Assembly (NCBI RefSeq): GCF_007004765.1
Contig: NZ_VIKR01000005.1
Location: 482,274 to 546,273, forward strand
Length of the DNA stretch: 64,000 bases
Direction of reading: 5' to 3'
Origin: Aliikangiella marina
Lineage (GTDB): Bacteria > Pseudomonadota > Gammaproteobacteria > Enterobacterales > Kangiellaceae
Each line of letters starts with the position of its first letter. The stretch's first letter is position 1. Positions 44,706-53,115 of this stretch are shown here, piece by piece. The translations under genes and the position numbers were made by a program. Under the pieces are notes generated by a model. The model was not told where the DNA came from, searched no databases, and saw only the letters and a list, made by a program, of their open reading frames with translations.

Positions 44706-46076
44706 ATGTCAATTGTAACTGAAAAAGAAGCGAAAGCGATTTTAACCAAGGTTCTCGCATTCTCCAAAGCTGACGAGTGCGAATGTAATTTAAATGGTCA
44801 ATTAAGCGGTAATGTTCGTTATGCCCGCAATACAGTCACAACGGCTGGTCAATTGAGTGATATGACCTTAGCTGTGCAGTCGAGTTATGGCAAAAAAACC
44901 GGCGTTGCAACGATTAACGAGTTTGATGATGCAAGCTTGGAAAAAGTAGTACGTCGAAGTGAAGAGCTTGCCAAACTGGCGCCAGACAATGATGAATATA
45001 TGCCAATTCTCGGCCCGCAAAAATATGCGAAAACTAAAACTTATTTCAAATCGACAGCTGATGTGACTCCGGAGTATCGAGCCAAAGCTGCTGATGACAG
45101 CATAACACCGTCAAAGAAAAACAAACTTATTGCCAGTGGGTTTCTCAATGACCAAACGAACATGTTAGCGATCATGAATAGTAAGGGATTGTTTGCTTAT
45201 AACGTCGGGACAAGCGTGAACTTTTCGGCAACTATCCGGACTGAGGATGGTCGTGGTTCCGGTTGGGTGACTCGTGACTATTCTGACGTCAATAAAATGG
45301 ATACGGCAACCGCTTCAAAGATTGCTATCGAAAAATCAATGGGCTCGGTCGATGCGAAAGAGTTAGAACCGGGTAAGTACACTGTTATTTTGGAGCCAGC
45401 TGCAAGCGTGCAATTACTGGCAAATATGGTCGGTAGCATGGGCCAACGAACAGCGGATGAAGGAAGAAGCTTCCTCAGCTACAAGCCAAAAGAAGGCGAG
45501 AAAGACGCGCCAAAAAATAAACTCGGTATGAAAATGTTCGATGAACGAGTCAATATTTATTCTGACCCAAATCATCCAGAAGTGCCGACCGCAACTTTCG
45601 CAGCAGATGGGCATCCTGTCGCTAAGACTCACTGGGTCAAAGACGGTAAAGTTGTTAATATGCCTAACTCTCGCTACTGGGCAGAGAAAACTGGCTCTAA
45701 ATATATGCCAACAGCGACCTCTGGAAGTATTGGTCTTTTTGGTGGTGGAACGCAGTTCATTATGGATGGAGGCGATGAAAGCCTTGAGGAAATGATCAAG
45801 AATACTCGTCGTGGTATCTTGGTGACTCGACTTTGGTATATTCGTCAATTGGATCCACAAACCTTGCTGTATACCGGTTTGACTCGCGATGGTACTTTTT
45901 TTATCGAAGATGGAAAAATCAAATATCCGATCAAGAACTTCCGCTTCAATGAAAGTCCCATTGTGATGCTAAATAATATTGAGTCGCTTGGAAAACCGGT
46001 ACGTATTAATGGTGCTATGGTTCCACCAATGAAAGTGAGAGACTTTACTTTCAGTAGTTTATCTGACGCGGTTTAA
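44706..46076 (+). CDS. TldE/PmbA-like partner protein without signal peptide
   Basis: 456 residues, TldD/PmbA superfamily. It lacks the HExxxH zinc site, as expected for the non-catalytic TldE-type subunit. Seen: NVRYARNTVTTAGQLSDMTLAVQSSYGKKTG near the N-terminus, the central GKYTVILEPAASVQLLANMV, and GSIGLFGGGTQFIMDGGDESLEEMIKNTRRGILVTRLWYIRQLDPQTLLYTGLTRDG, all characteristic of the family. GAGGTG is six bases before the ATG. No signal peptide or membrane helix. If it binds the Tat-exported TldD-like protein, it would have to travel with it or the complex must remain inside. Followed by a terminator. Confidence 0.87.
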   Translation: MSIVTEKEAKAILTKVLAFSKADECECNLNGQLSGNVRYARNTVTTAGQLSDMTLAVQSSYGKKTGVATINEFDDASLEKVVRRSEELAKLAPDNDEYMPILGPQKYAKTKTYFKSTADVTPEYRAKAADDSITPSKKNKLIASGFLNDQTNMLAIMNSKGLFAYNVGTSVNFSATIRTEDGRGSGWVTRDYSDVNKMDTATASKIAIEKSMGSVDAKELEPGKYTVILEPAASVQLLANMVGSMGQRTADEGRSFLSYKPKEGEKDAPKNKLGMKMFDERVNIYSDPNHPEVPTATFAADGHPVAKTHWVKDGKVVNMPNSRYWAEKTGSKYMPTATSGSIGLFGGGTQFIMDGGDESLEEMIKNTRRGILVTRLWYIRQLDPQTLLYTGLTRDGTFFIEDGKIKYPIKNFRFNESPIVMLNNIESLGKPVRINGAMVPPMKVRDFTFSSLSDAV

Positions 46077-46147
46077 TAGACGGCATACTGCAATAAATTT
46101 TAGGTTATTGATTAAATGCAGTATCAAATACTAAAGTAACAAAGACT

Positions 46148-46178
46148 AGTGAGGCGCATTTTTGCGCCTCACTATTTT
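46148..46178 (+). terminator. Intrinsic terminator after the TldD/TldE pair
   Basis: AGTGAGGCGCA (46148-46158) pairs with TGCGCCTCACT (46163-46173), 11 bp with a TTTT loop, followed by ATTTT. Strong. Confidence 0.9.
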
Positions 46179-46222
46179 AAAACTGAACGCTGATTGCAGA
46201 AAATTAGTCGGTTGTAATCAGT

Positions 46223-46250
46223 AAGCCGTCAATAGCAAGCCGTCAATAGT
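46223..46250. repeat. Two 14-bp direct repeats
   Basis: AAGCCGTCAATAGC and AAGCCGTCAATAGT follow each other directly, about 60 bases before the DUF4159 gene. Thirteen of fourteen bases match. Could be a regulator site or slippage product. Confidence 0.5.
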
Positions 46251-46307
46251 CGGTAATTAAAAGTCAATAATTGGTATTAAGTAATAGGCACTAGGTAATT
46301 CAGTCCG

Positions 46308-47012
46308 TTGAAACGAAGAAGTTGTTTAAAAAAGTTGGCGCTATCGAGTTTGGTTGCAGGAGCAATGCCTCACACTTTGTTGGCTGCGAGCAATCAAGAC
46401 TTTGATTTTTATTTTACTCGACTAAGTTATGAATCGGGTAACTGGGATGTTGATGAAAGGATGCCTGCTAATATCCTTAATTCTCTGATTGAATACACGA
46501 CGCTTAGAGTTGACATCAACGAGCGAATCATTCCATTAGCCGATCCGGCTATGCTTAATTCTCCTTTTTGTTATATGGCTGGACATCGACTGGTAGAGTT
46601 CAATCATGCCGAAAAAGAAAATTTTGAAACCTATGTGAGAAATGGCGGGTTTGTCTTTGTCGACGATTGTAATCACGATATTGATGGTGTTTTTGCGCGA
46701 ACGTTTGAAGCTCAGATGGCTGAAATTTTTGGCGAAAAAGCCTTACAAAAAATCCCCAACGACCACCCTATCTACTCTTCGTTTTTTGAATTTGATGGGC
46801 CGCCGGATACAGGTGTTGAGCTCAACGGCTGGGGAGATGGCTTAGTGCATGACTATTTGAAAGCGATAGAAATTGATGGTCGTATTGGCGTTTTATACAG
46901 CAACAAAGATTTAGGTTGTGAGTGGGATTACGACTTCAGAAATAAGCGTTTTATGTATGAAGACAATACTCGGTTTGCGGTCAATATTGTGATTTACGCG
47001 ATGACTTCATAG
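46308..47012 (+). CDS. DUF4159 protein with a Tat-like signal peptide
   Basis: 234 residues, TTG start. The N-terminus MKRRSCLKKLALSSLVAGAMPHTLLAAS carries twin Arg followed by x-x-L-K and a hydrophobic stretch with a likely LLAA-S cleavage region, so Tat export is plausible. The rest is a DUF4159 domain: FDFYFTRLSYESGNWDVDERMPANILNSL, then YVRNGGFVFVDDCNHDIDGVFARTFEAQM, DHPIYSSFFEF and LYSNKDLGCEWDYDFRN. The fold is glutamine-amidotransferase-like by family knowledge. It starts the second MoxR gene set after a 229-base gap to moxR; this placement beside DUF58/BatA genes is recurrent. Biochemical role unknown. Confidence 0.8.
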   Translation: MKRRSCLKKLALSSLVAGAMPHTLLAASNQDFDFYFTRLSYESGNWDVDERMPANILNSLIEYTTLRVDINERIIPLADPAMLNSPFCYMAGHRLVEFNHAEKENFETYVRNGGFVFVDDCNHDIDGVFARTFEAQMAEIFGEKALQKIPNDHPIYSSFFEFDGPPDTGVELNGWGDGLVHDYLKAIEIDGRIGVLYSNKDLGCEWDYDFRNKRFMYEDNTRFAVNIVIYAMTS

Positions 47013-47241
47013 GATTTTGTACTAATTATTATTTTTATCTCATTAGGTTGAAGCGCTAATTACTGAGTGTTAAGAATCTCGAGCTAACGACTAAAACTAG
47101 CAAGGGAACGTTATAAAACCTCACCTGCGATTACCACTCGAGATGACTTCTGAAAGGTGACTAAAGGTTAAAGGTAAACTAAACAGGCGGCTTGATTAAT
47201 CAGGTTATTCTTATTAATTAGAATTTATAATTCGAGTTACA

Positions 47242-48237
47242 ATGACTGAACAACAAATTAAAGAAAAGTTAGCGCAACTGACCGAGGTTACTGACGAAAT
47301 TGGTAAAGTGATTGTCGGTCAAAGACAAATAATCGAAGAGATATTAATTAGTATTCTTGCGGGTGGACATTGCTTACTCGAGGGGGTACCTGGCCTAGCA
47401 AAAACGCTGATGGTGAGTACTTTAGCAGAGACACTGGAATTAGAGTTTCATCGAGTCCAGTTTACGCCTGACTTAATGCCAAGTGATATTGTTGGTACAG
47501 AAATTTTAGAAGAAGATCACGCTACTGGTAAGCGCTTTTTTAAATTTCAAAAAGGTCCTGTATTTACCAATATTTTACTTGCAGATGAGATAAACCGCAC
47601 CCCGCCAAAAACACAAGCGGCATTGCTTGAAGCGATGCAAGAGAAACGTGTGAGCTACGCAGGTACTACTTACGAATTACCACGGCCATTTTTTGTTTTA
47701 GCAACTCAAAATCCGGTAGAGCAATCGGGTACTTATCCCTTACCTGAAGCGCAATTAGATCGGTTCCTTATGTTCGTGCGTGTTGATTATCCAAGTGAAG
47801 CTGAAGAGGTTGAAATCTTACGCAGAACAACCGGACAGTCTTCGGTTAAACTACGTGCTCTTTTAGATGACGAAACGATAGTAGGTTTACAGCAATTAGC
47901 TCGAAGTGTCGAAGTTTCCGATGCAATGTTAGGGTATGTTGCTCAGTTAGCTCGGGAGACTCGTCCAGCGACTACTCAAGTAGAGACAATTAAACAATAC
48001 GTCCGTTGGGGGGCTGGTCCTCGAGCAGGGCAAGCATTAGCGCTTTGCGCCAAAGCTAAAGCGTTGTTATCCGGGCGTTACTCTGTGACGCTTGACGATA
48101 TCGCTTTTGTTGCGCCGGCGGTGTTGAGACACAGAATACTCCTTAACTTTCAAGCAGAAGCGGATCGAATTTCGACGGATAGTGTAATTGATGATCTCAT
48201 GAATACAGTTGCAAAACCATCGACAAAACTCAGTTAG
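47242..48237 (+). CDS. MoxR-family AAA+ ATPase (second copy)
   Basis: 331 residues. Walker A GVPGLAKT, QFTPDLMPSDIVGTEILEED, Walker B LLADEINRTPPKTQAALLEAMQEK, sensor-1 ATQNPVEQSGTYPLPEAQLDRF and lid WGAGPRAGQALALCAKAKA. It differs throughout from the copy at 15.5 kb, so the two systems are old paralogues. A TATAAT at 47226-47231 is only ten bases before the ATG and no strong Shine-Dalgarno sequence exists, hinting at a very short leader. First of five tightly spaced genes. Likely to remodel or activate a complex with the following DUF58 protein. Confidence 0.93.
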   Translation: MTEQQIKEKLAQLTEVTDEIGKVIVGQRQIIEEILISILAGGHCLLEGVPGLAKTLMVSTLAETLELEFHRVQFTPDLMPSDIVGTEILEEDHATGKRFFKFQKGPVFTNILLADEINRTPPKTQAALLEAMQEKRVSYAGTTYELPRPFFVLATQNPVEQSGTYPLPEAQLDRFLMFVRVDYPSEAEEVEILRRTTGQSSVKLRALLDDETIVGLQQLARSVEVSDAMLGYVAQLARETRPATTQVETIKQYVRWGAGPRAGQALALCAKAKALLSGRYSVTLDDIAFVAPAVLRHRILLNFQAEADRISTDSVIDDLMNTVAKPSTKLS

Positions 48238-48260
48238 ATTAGCAGTGGTCGGAAAATTTC

Positions 48261-49163
48261 ATGGAAAAGTACATTGATCCGAAAACTCTCGCGAGAGTAA
48301 AAGACATGCCTCTTATAGCTAAAACGGTGGCTGAAGGCTTTTTGCATGGCTTACACTCGAGTCGACAACGAGGTGTCGGTATCGAATTTAATCAATATCG
48401 CGCTTATGAGCCTGGTGATGAGCTTAGCCGAATTGATTGGAAGCTCTTCGCTCGAAGTGATCGTTATTTTGTTCGAGAAGCTGAGCGCGAAAGTGAAATT
48501 CAAGTTTGGTTTTTGCTTGATGCTAGCGAATCGATGAAGCAAATGTCCCTATCGAACCAAGCCAGTGATTGGAATAAGTTGGAGTATGCCAAACATTTAA
48601 TCGCCAGCTTGTCATACATTGCGCAAAAGCAAGGTGACTTAATTGGGTTGATAGGAATGTCTAAGCGTCATTTATCTTTTTTACCGGCAGGAAATGGTGA
48701 ACGGCATTGGCAGAAACTATTAAGAGAACTAGTTAGGATAGAAAGCAATGAATCTTTTCCTTCACTTGATCTCATTCGAAATTATATCGAACGGTTACAA
48801 AAGCCATCATTGGTTTTTGTCTTGAGTGATTTTTATCAGAGAGAGGATGAAATCACTCGAGTGATTAAAAAGTTAGGAAGCGGACTGAGTGAGGTCGTCG
48901 CTTTACAAATGGTTTGTGAAGACGAAATGAACTTCAATTATAAAGGTGCTGTAAGGTTTAAAGATCTTGAGACGCATGAAGAGGTATTAGTATCAGCCGG
49001 AGCTGCTCGGGATTCCTATCTTAAAGCGCTCGACGACTATCAAAAACAATTAAAAGATAAACTCCTTAAGAGTCAGATCAACTGCTCGTCAGTTAATATC
49101 GATCAACCTCTCGATTATGCCTGTTATGAATACCTCAAGCAAAGACAAAGAGTTTCTTGGTAA
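48261..49163 (+). CDS. DUF58 / VWA-like protein (second copy)
   Basis: 300 residues and cytoplasmic: no transmembrane segment, unlike the 447-residue copy at 16.5 kb. The core motif is GVGIEFNQYRAYEPGDELSRIDWKLFARSDRYFVREAERESEIQVWFLLDASESMK, where D-A-S-E-S is a complete VWA MIDAS start. Further LVFVLSDFYQ gives the second VWA strand. Located 23 bases after moxR. MoxR-DUF58 pairs are thought to form chaperone-adaptor units. Followed immediately by the BatA-like gene. Confidence 0.87.
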   Translation: MEKYIDPKTLARVKDMPLIAKTVAEGFLHGLHSSRQRGVGIEFNQYRAYEPGDELSRIDWKLFARSDRYFVREAERESEIQVWFLLDASESMKQMSLSNQASDWNKLEYAKHLIASLSYIAQKQGDLIGLIGMSKRHLSFLPAGNGERHWQKLLRELVRIESNESFPSLDLIRNYIERLQKPSLVFVLSDFYQREDEITRVIKKLGSGLSEVVALQMVCEDEMNFNYKGAVRFKDLETHEEVLVSAGAARDSYLKALDDYQKQLKDKLLKSQINCSSVNIDQPLDYACYEYLKQRQRVSW

Positions 49164-49171
49164 TCAGTTCG

Positions 49172-50530
49172 ATGGCTAACTTCTCTGTTGTAGATACTCT
49201 ATCACTTGGCGCGCTTGCGGCGATTTCTATCCCTATTCTTATTCATCTTTTCAATCGCACTCGAGGAAAAATCGTTTGGTTCGGACATGTAGAATTAATT
49301 AAACAAGCCAAGAAAATAAAAGTTACCGAGCTTAAAGTTACTCAGTGGGTTTTATTGTTGTTACGAATATTTATATTTACTGCTTTAGCTTTATTGTTGG
49401 CGGGACTTTTTTTTAATCAGGACGCTGACATAAAAGATAGAGTTAACTTAGTTTCTCCTGAATGGGTGGTCAACTCGAATGAAGTCGACTTTAACAACTT
49501 ATCAGTAGATATTGACGCAAATAGTTTTTGGCTAACGCCAGAATTCAATTCGATACCGATGGATTGGGAAGCTGCAAAGGAAAAAGCACAAGCCATTTTA
49601 GCGGATAGAAAACGGAATTTCTCCCTACAGACATTGTTGCTTGCTTGGGAAAGCAAAAGTATCTTTGCTAACAAGACACATGTTTATGCTGTGAATGACT
49701 TGGCTCAGTTTAGTTCTAGCCGTGTGGATTTAGAACGTAATTACCAATATCACTTTAAACCGACAATAGATGAAGCCGACAACAGTACCGTTCCGCTAAA
49801 AGTGATTGTGTTTTTTGATGCTAATCGCCAAATTGACCAGCAAGTCTTGGCAAGTTCATTCAAATATTTAAATGACTTAACTAATAATCGGTATATGGTC
49901 TCATTTCGTCCACTAGATAGTCTTGAGCCGAATGCATCCATTGATTCTGATGTTTTGATCTATTTAGCCGATATGGAACTTCCCCAGAATATCATTGAAT
50001 ATACTCAAAAGGGAGGCTATTTAATTAGTGACGGAATTACTCAAAATAGCACTTCAGGACTTCGCTTAATTAATCCGCAAGGTCGTTTGATTCGTCTTTT
50101 CAAAACAACGATAGTTGAACTTAAAGATACTCATGAGATGTTATGGCAGGATAAACTAGGCATCCCATTATTGATAGCTCATGAAGAAAACCATATTCAG
50201 TGGCTAAGTCGATTTCGTCCTGATTGGACAGATTGGGTTAAGCGGCCCAACTTTCCAATCGATTTAGAACGTTTGATCACTCGGAATATTGAATTGGAGT
50301 CCTATTCGGTTAATGAAACCGCGGTCCCACTGCCAAGACTTAACGAATTGCTCGCCGAGAACAAGCTTGATCATAAAGACGTTTTTGAGAAAAAGGAGCT
50401 TAGTCATTGGTTGTTGTTGTTGATTGCGCTATTGTGGGCAATCGAACGATGGTTATCCGAAAAACGATTCATTAAGAATAACGCAAATTTAGCTGATGAT
50501 TCATCTTCTCGTGTAGGTGGTTCATTGTAA
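49172..50530 (+). CDS. BatA-type (aerotolerance regulator N-terminal) membrane protein
   Basis: 452 residues from the ATG at 49172, just after the DUF58 stop; a TTG at 49157 would overlap it. The N-terminus LGALAAISIPILIHLFNRTRGKIVWFGHVELIKQAKK followed by a second helix (WVLLLLRIFIFTALALLLAGLFF) is the conserved BatA/DUF1550 membrane module. A large extracytoplasmic part follows, and a third helix near 411-428 (HWLLLLIALLWAIERWL) ends the chain. No VWA MIDAS is visible in the middle. Function: probably a membrane anchor of the MoxR-controlled complex. Confidence 0.82.
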   Translation: MANFSVVDTLSLGALAAISIPILIHLFNRTRGKIVWFGHVELIKQAKKIKVTELKVTQWVLLLLRIFIFTALALLLAGLFFNQDADIKDRVNLVSPEWVVNSNEVDFNNLSVDIDANSFWLTPEFNSIPMDWEAAKEKAQAILADRKRNFSLQTLLLAWESKSIFANKTHVYAVNDLAQFSSSRVDLERNYQYHFKPTIDEADNSTVPLKVIVFFDANRQIDQQVLASSFKYLNDLTNNRYMVSFRPLDSLEPNASIDSDVLIYLADMELPQNIIEYTQKGGYLISDGITQNSTSGLRLINPQGRLIRLFKTTIVELKDTHEMLWQDKLGIPLLIAHEENHIQWLSRFRPDWTDWVKRPNFPIDLERLITRNIELESYSVNETAVPLPRLNELLAENKLDHKDVFEKKELSHWLLLLIALLWAIERWLSEKRFIKNNANLADDSSSRVGGSL

Positions 50531-53115
50531 TGAGTCAAAAGAGTTCGCTTGAAAATGATTTGTCTGATAATGCTTCGACTGATAGCTATAATAGCAACGG
50601 TATGAACGAAAGTACTGATTCAATTCAGGTATCCATCGATACGCTAAACTATTATCTTCGGCGTTATAAACAAAAAAAACAACTCGCCTACCTTTGTCAG
50701 GCTATTTTTTATGCCGTGACAGGCTTTGTATTGATATCGTTCCTGGATCTAGAGCCCATTCTGCAATATCTAACGGTTTCGATTATTGGGATTTTTTCCT
50801 TGTCTTTACTATTGAAGCGTCAATCATACCGCGCGATTTCACTCGAAAATTTTCTAGAACATTTAAATAGACAATTTAGCGAGTACCAAGAAAGTGCGCA
50901 GCTAGTTAATCAACCAAATGAACAACTATCGTTACTGAAACAAATTCAAAAAAAGTTTGTGTACAATCTGATTGAGAGAGATATTAGCAATGGGCAAATT
51001 AAAAAGGTTCTCCCCGCATGGCCCTGGAAAGACTTTTTAATACCTTTAGTTGCCTTGATAATTTCACTCTTAGTAAGTTGGTATGTCGTTCCAAAATTCT
51101 CATCGGAAGAATTCACTTCACGGAATAGCGAACCGGAAAAATTATCACAGCAAGACGACAAGCTGGCTCCGAAGTTAACGAGTTCACTCATTCAAATTAC
51201 CCCCCCGCAGTATACTAAGCTACCGAGTATCGAGTTAGAGGACTTAAATTTAGAAATACTAGAAGGGAGTCAAGTTGAATGGTCAGTGCAGTTTAATAGT
51301 CAAAATAACAAGTCACTTCAATGGCTTTTGATTGACGCGGATAATAATCAATACGAACTCACTTTACAGGATGATGCTCGCTATCAGTTAAAACTGAATG
51401 TCCAGCAAACAACATTTTATCGATTTGGCTTTGTTGATCCGTTTTCACAACATCAAGAGCCGACGATGCTTGATAATATTTATTCTATTGCGGTTATTAG
51501 AGATCAATTACCGAAGATTAGATTAGCCGAGCCAAGCCAAACTCTCGTCGAAATTCCAAAATCTGAAGAGGCAAACTTTAACATTGAAGCACATATTGAA
51601 GATGATTTTGGAATAAATTCGGTTTCAATATTGGCGTCGGTTGCTAAAGGCTCAGGAGAGGCTGTTAAGTTTAGAGACGAGACCTTCATGTTTGATAGCT
51701 TCGAGAATTTGGGAAGTAAGTCTGTTTACAAAAAATCATGGTCGCTCAAATCTCTCGGTATGGAACCCGGAGACGAAGTGTATTTTAGTGTTATTGCGTT
51801 AGACAACAAAGCGCCTGAACCGCAAAGAAACAAATCTTCATCTGTAATTGTTCGCTGGTTAGATGATGAAATAGTGGAGACAGCTGTTGAAGGTATTCAA
51901 ATTCGTTTTATACCCGAATTTTTTCGTAGCCAACGTCAAATTATTATTGAAACTGAACAACTGATTGCGGATAGGAAAGATCTTTTTCCAACGGTTTTTA
52001 AGGAAAAGTCGGTTGATCTCGGATTTTCTCAGCGGGATCTCAAGGAGAAGTATGGCCAGTATTTAGGAGATGAATTTGGAGAGGGACCTGCACCGGATTC
52101 TGTGGAAATGCATGGACTAGCGGATGGTTATCACGGCGGGGAAGATGTGGCGCAAGGAGAAGCGTCAGCTGGTTTAGCGTCCCACCTTGAACATCTTTTG
52201 GAAAAGGGTGATGGTGATGATCACGCTGGTCATAATCATTCCGATCCAGCAGGAGGTCATACCGGTGGACACGAGCATCAGCATGGCAGTGAAGATCCCT
52301 TTGGAAATTCAATGGTTGACTCATCTGATTTAAGTGGTGCCAGTGAATTAATTGCCCAGTTTGCTCATAATCATGGCAGTGCAGAAATAGGCCCTTTATC
52401 TAAACGAGATCCAAAAAGTTGGATGAAAAGAGCTGTCAGTGTTATGTGGCAAGCAGAGCTTCATTTAATGATGCATGAGCCAGAAAAGGCATTACCGTAT
52501 GAGTATGAAGCCTATCAGTATTTGAAGTTGGCGAGACAAGCAGAGAAAATTTACGTAAAGCGGCTTGGGTTTGAGCCTCCGCCGGTAAAGGAATCTAATC
52601 GCCTTACCGGAGAATTAAAAGATATTCTTACTTACGAAACGTCAGTAGAAGATATTGCCGACGAAAGTGCTGATGCGTCGATAATCAGCGTGTCTTACCA
52701 AGCCTTAAATGACCCCGAGAATCGAAATAAATTATCAAAAAATGCTAAAAAGCAGTTATCACTGCTAAGAGACAGGTTGTTAGAATTGTCTGAAACACGT
52801 CCTGTATTAATTAGTTATGCGGCGACGGTTGAAAAAGTCTTAGTCGCTGACTCCCTGATTTTAAATGATTGTGATCAATGTATTGATAGTCTTCAAGCTA
52901 AATTATGGCAACTTGCCAAACGTCCAATTAGCTTACCGAATGTTCGCGGCGAGGTGCTCAAGTCTAACATTGAGAGTGCACAGGAGTTTCTAAATAATAT
53001 TAATCAACTAAATTCCTTAATTCTGCAGACGAATGATGATTTAGGAGACTCTGGTCAGATAGAACGATCGGGTAGACAAGAGTCTATATTGAAGAGTGAG
53101 GTTAGAAATGATTGA
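50530..53115 (+). CDS. Large DUF4175-like membrane protein with a His-rich metal-binding loop
   Basis: 861 residues, sharing one base with the preceding stop. Helices near 53-75, 78-97 and 168-190; the remainder is a large extracytoplasmic part with immunoglobulin-like beta segments (LIQITPPQYTKLPS, EANFNIEAHIEDDFGINSVSI). A Gly/Asp/His loop at about 558-590 contains seven His between 565 and 585 (H-A-G-H-N-H, then H-x3-H-E-H-Q-H), suggesting binding of a transition metal. The C-terminal quarter is helical. It resembles DUF4175-type proteins of MoxR clusters; homology is by pattern, not certain. Its stop overlaps the next start by 8 bases. Confidence 0.72.
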   Translation: MSQKSSLENDLSDNASTDSYNSNGMNESTDSIQVSIDTLNYYLRRYKQKKQLAYLCQAIFYAVTGFVLISFLDLEPILQYLTVSIIGIFSLSLLLKRQSYRAISLENFLEHLNRQFSEYQESAQLVNQPNEQLSLLKQIQKKFVYNLIERDISNGQIKKVLPAWPWKDFLIPLVALIISLLVSWYVVPKFSSEEFTSRNSEPEKLSQQDDKLAPKLTSSLIQITPPQYTKLPSIELEDLNLEILEGSQVEWSVQFNSQNNKSLQWLLIDADNNQYELTLQDDARYQLKLNVQQTTFYRFGFVDPFSQHQEPTMLDNIYSIAVIRDQLPKIRLAEPSQTLVEIPKSEEANFNIEAHIEDDFGINSVSILASVAKGSGEAVKFRDETFMFDSFENLGSKSVYKKSWSLKSLGMEPGDEVYFSVIALDNKAPEPQRNKSSSVIVRWLDDEIVETAVEGIQIRFIPEFFRSQRQIIIETEQLIADRKDLFPTVFKEKSVDLGFSQRDLKEKYGQYLGDEFGEGPAPDSVEMHGLADGYHGGEDVAQGEASAGLASHLEHLLEKGDGDDHAGHNHSDPAGGHTGGHEHQHGSEDPFGNSMVDSSDLSGASELIAQFAHNHGSAEIGPLSKRDPKSWMKRAVSVMWQAELHLMMHEPEKALPYEYEAYQYLKLARQAEKIYVKRLGFEPPPVKESNRLTGELKDILTYETSVEDIADESADASIISVSYQALNDPENRNKLSKNAKKQLSLLRDRLLELSETRPVLISYAATVEKVLVADSLILNDCDQCIDSLQAKLWQLAKRPISLPNVRGEVLKSNIESAQEFLNNINQLNSLILQTNDDLGDSGQIERSGRQESILKSEVRND

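Noticed and set aside
45414..45860. 148-codon minus-strand frame
   Set aside because: Antisense to the TldE/PmbA-like gene, with no ribosome site and no recognisable domain.
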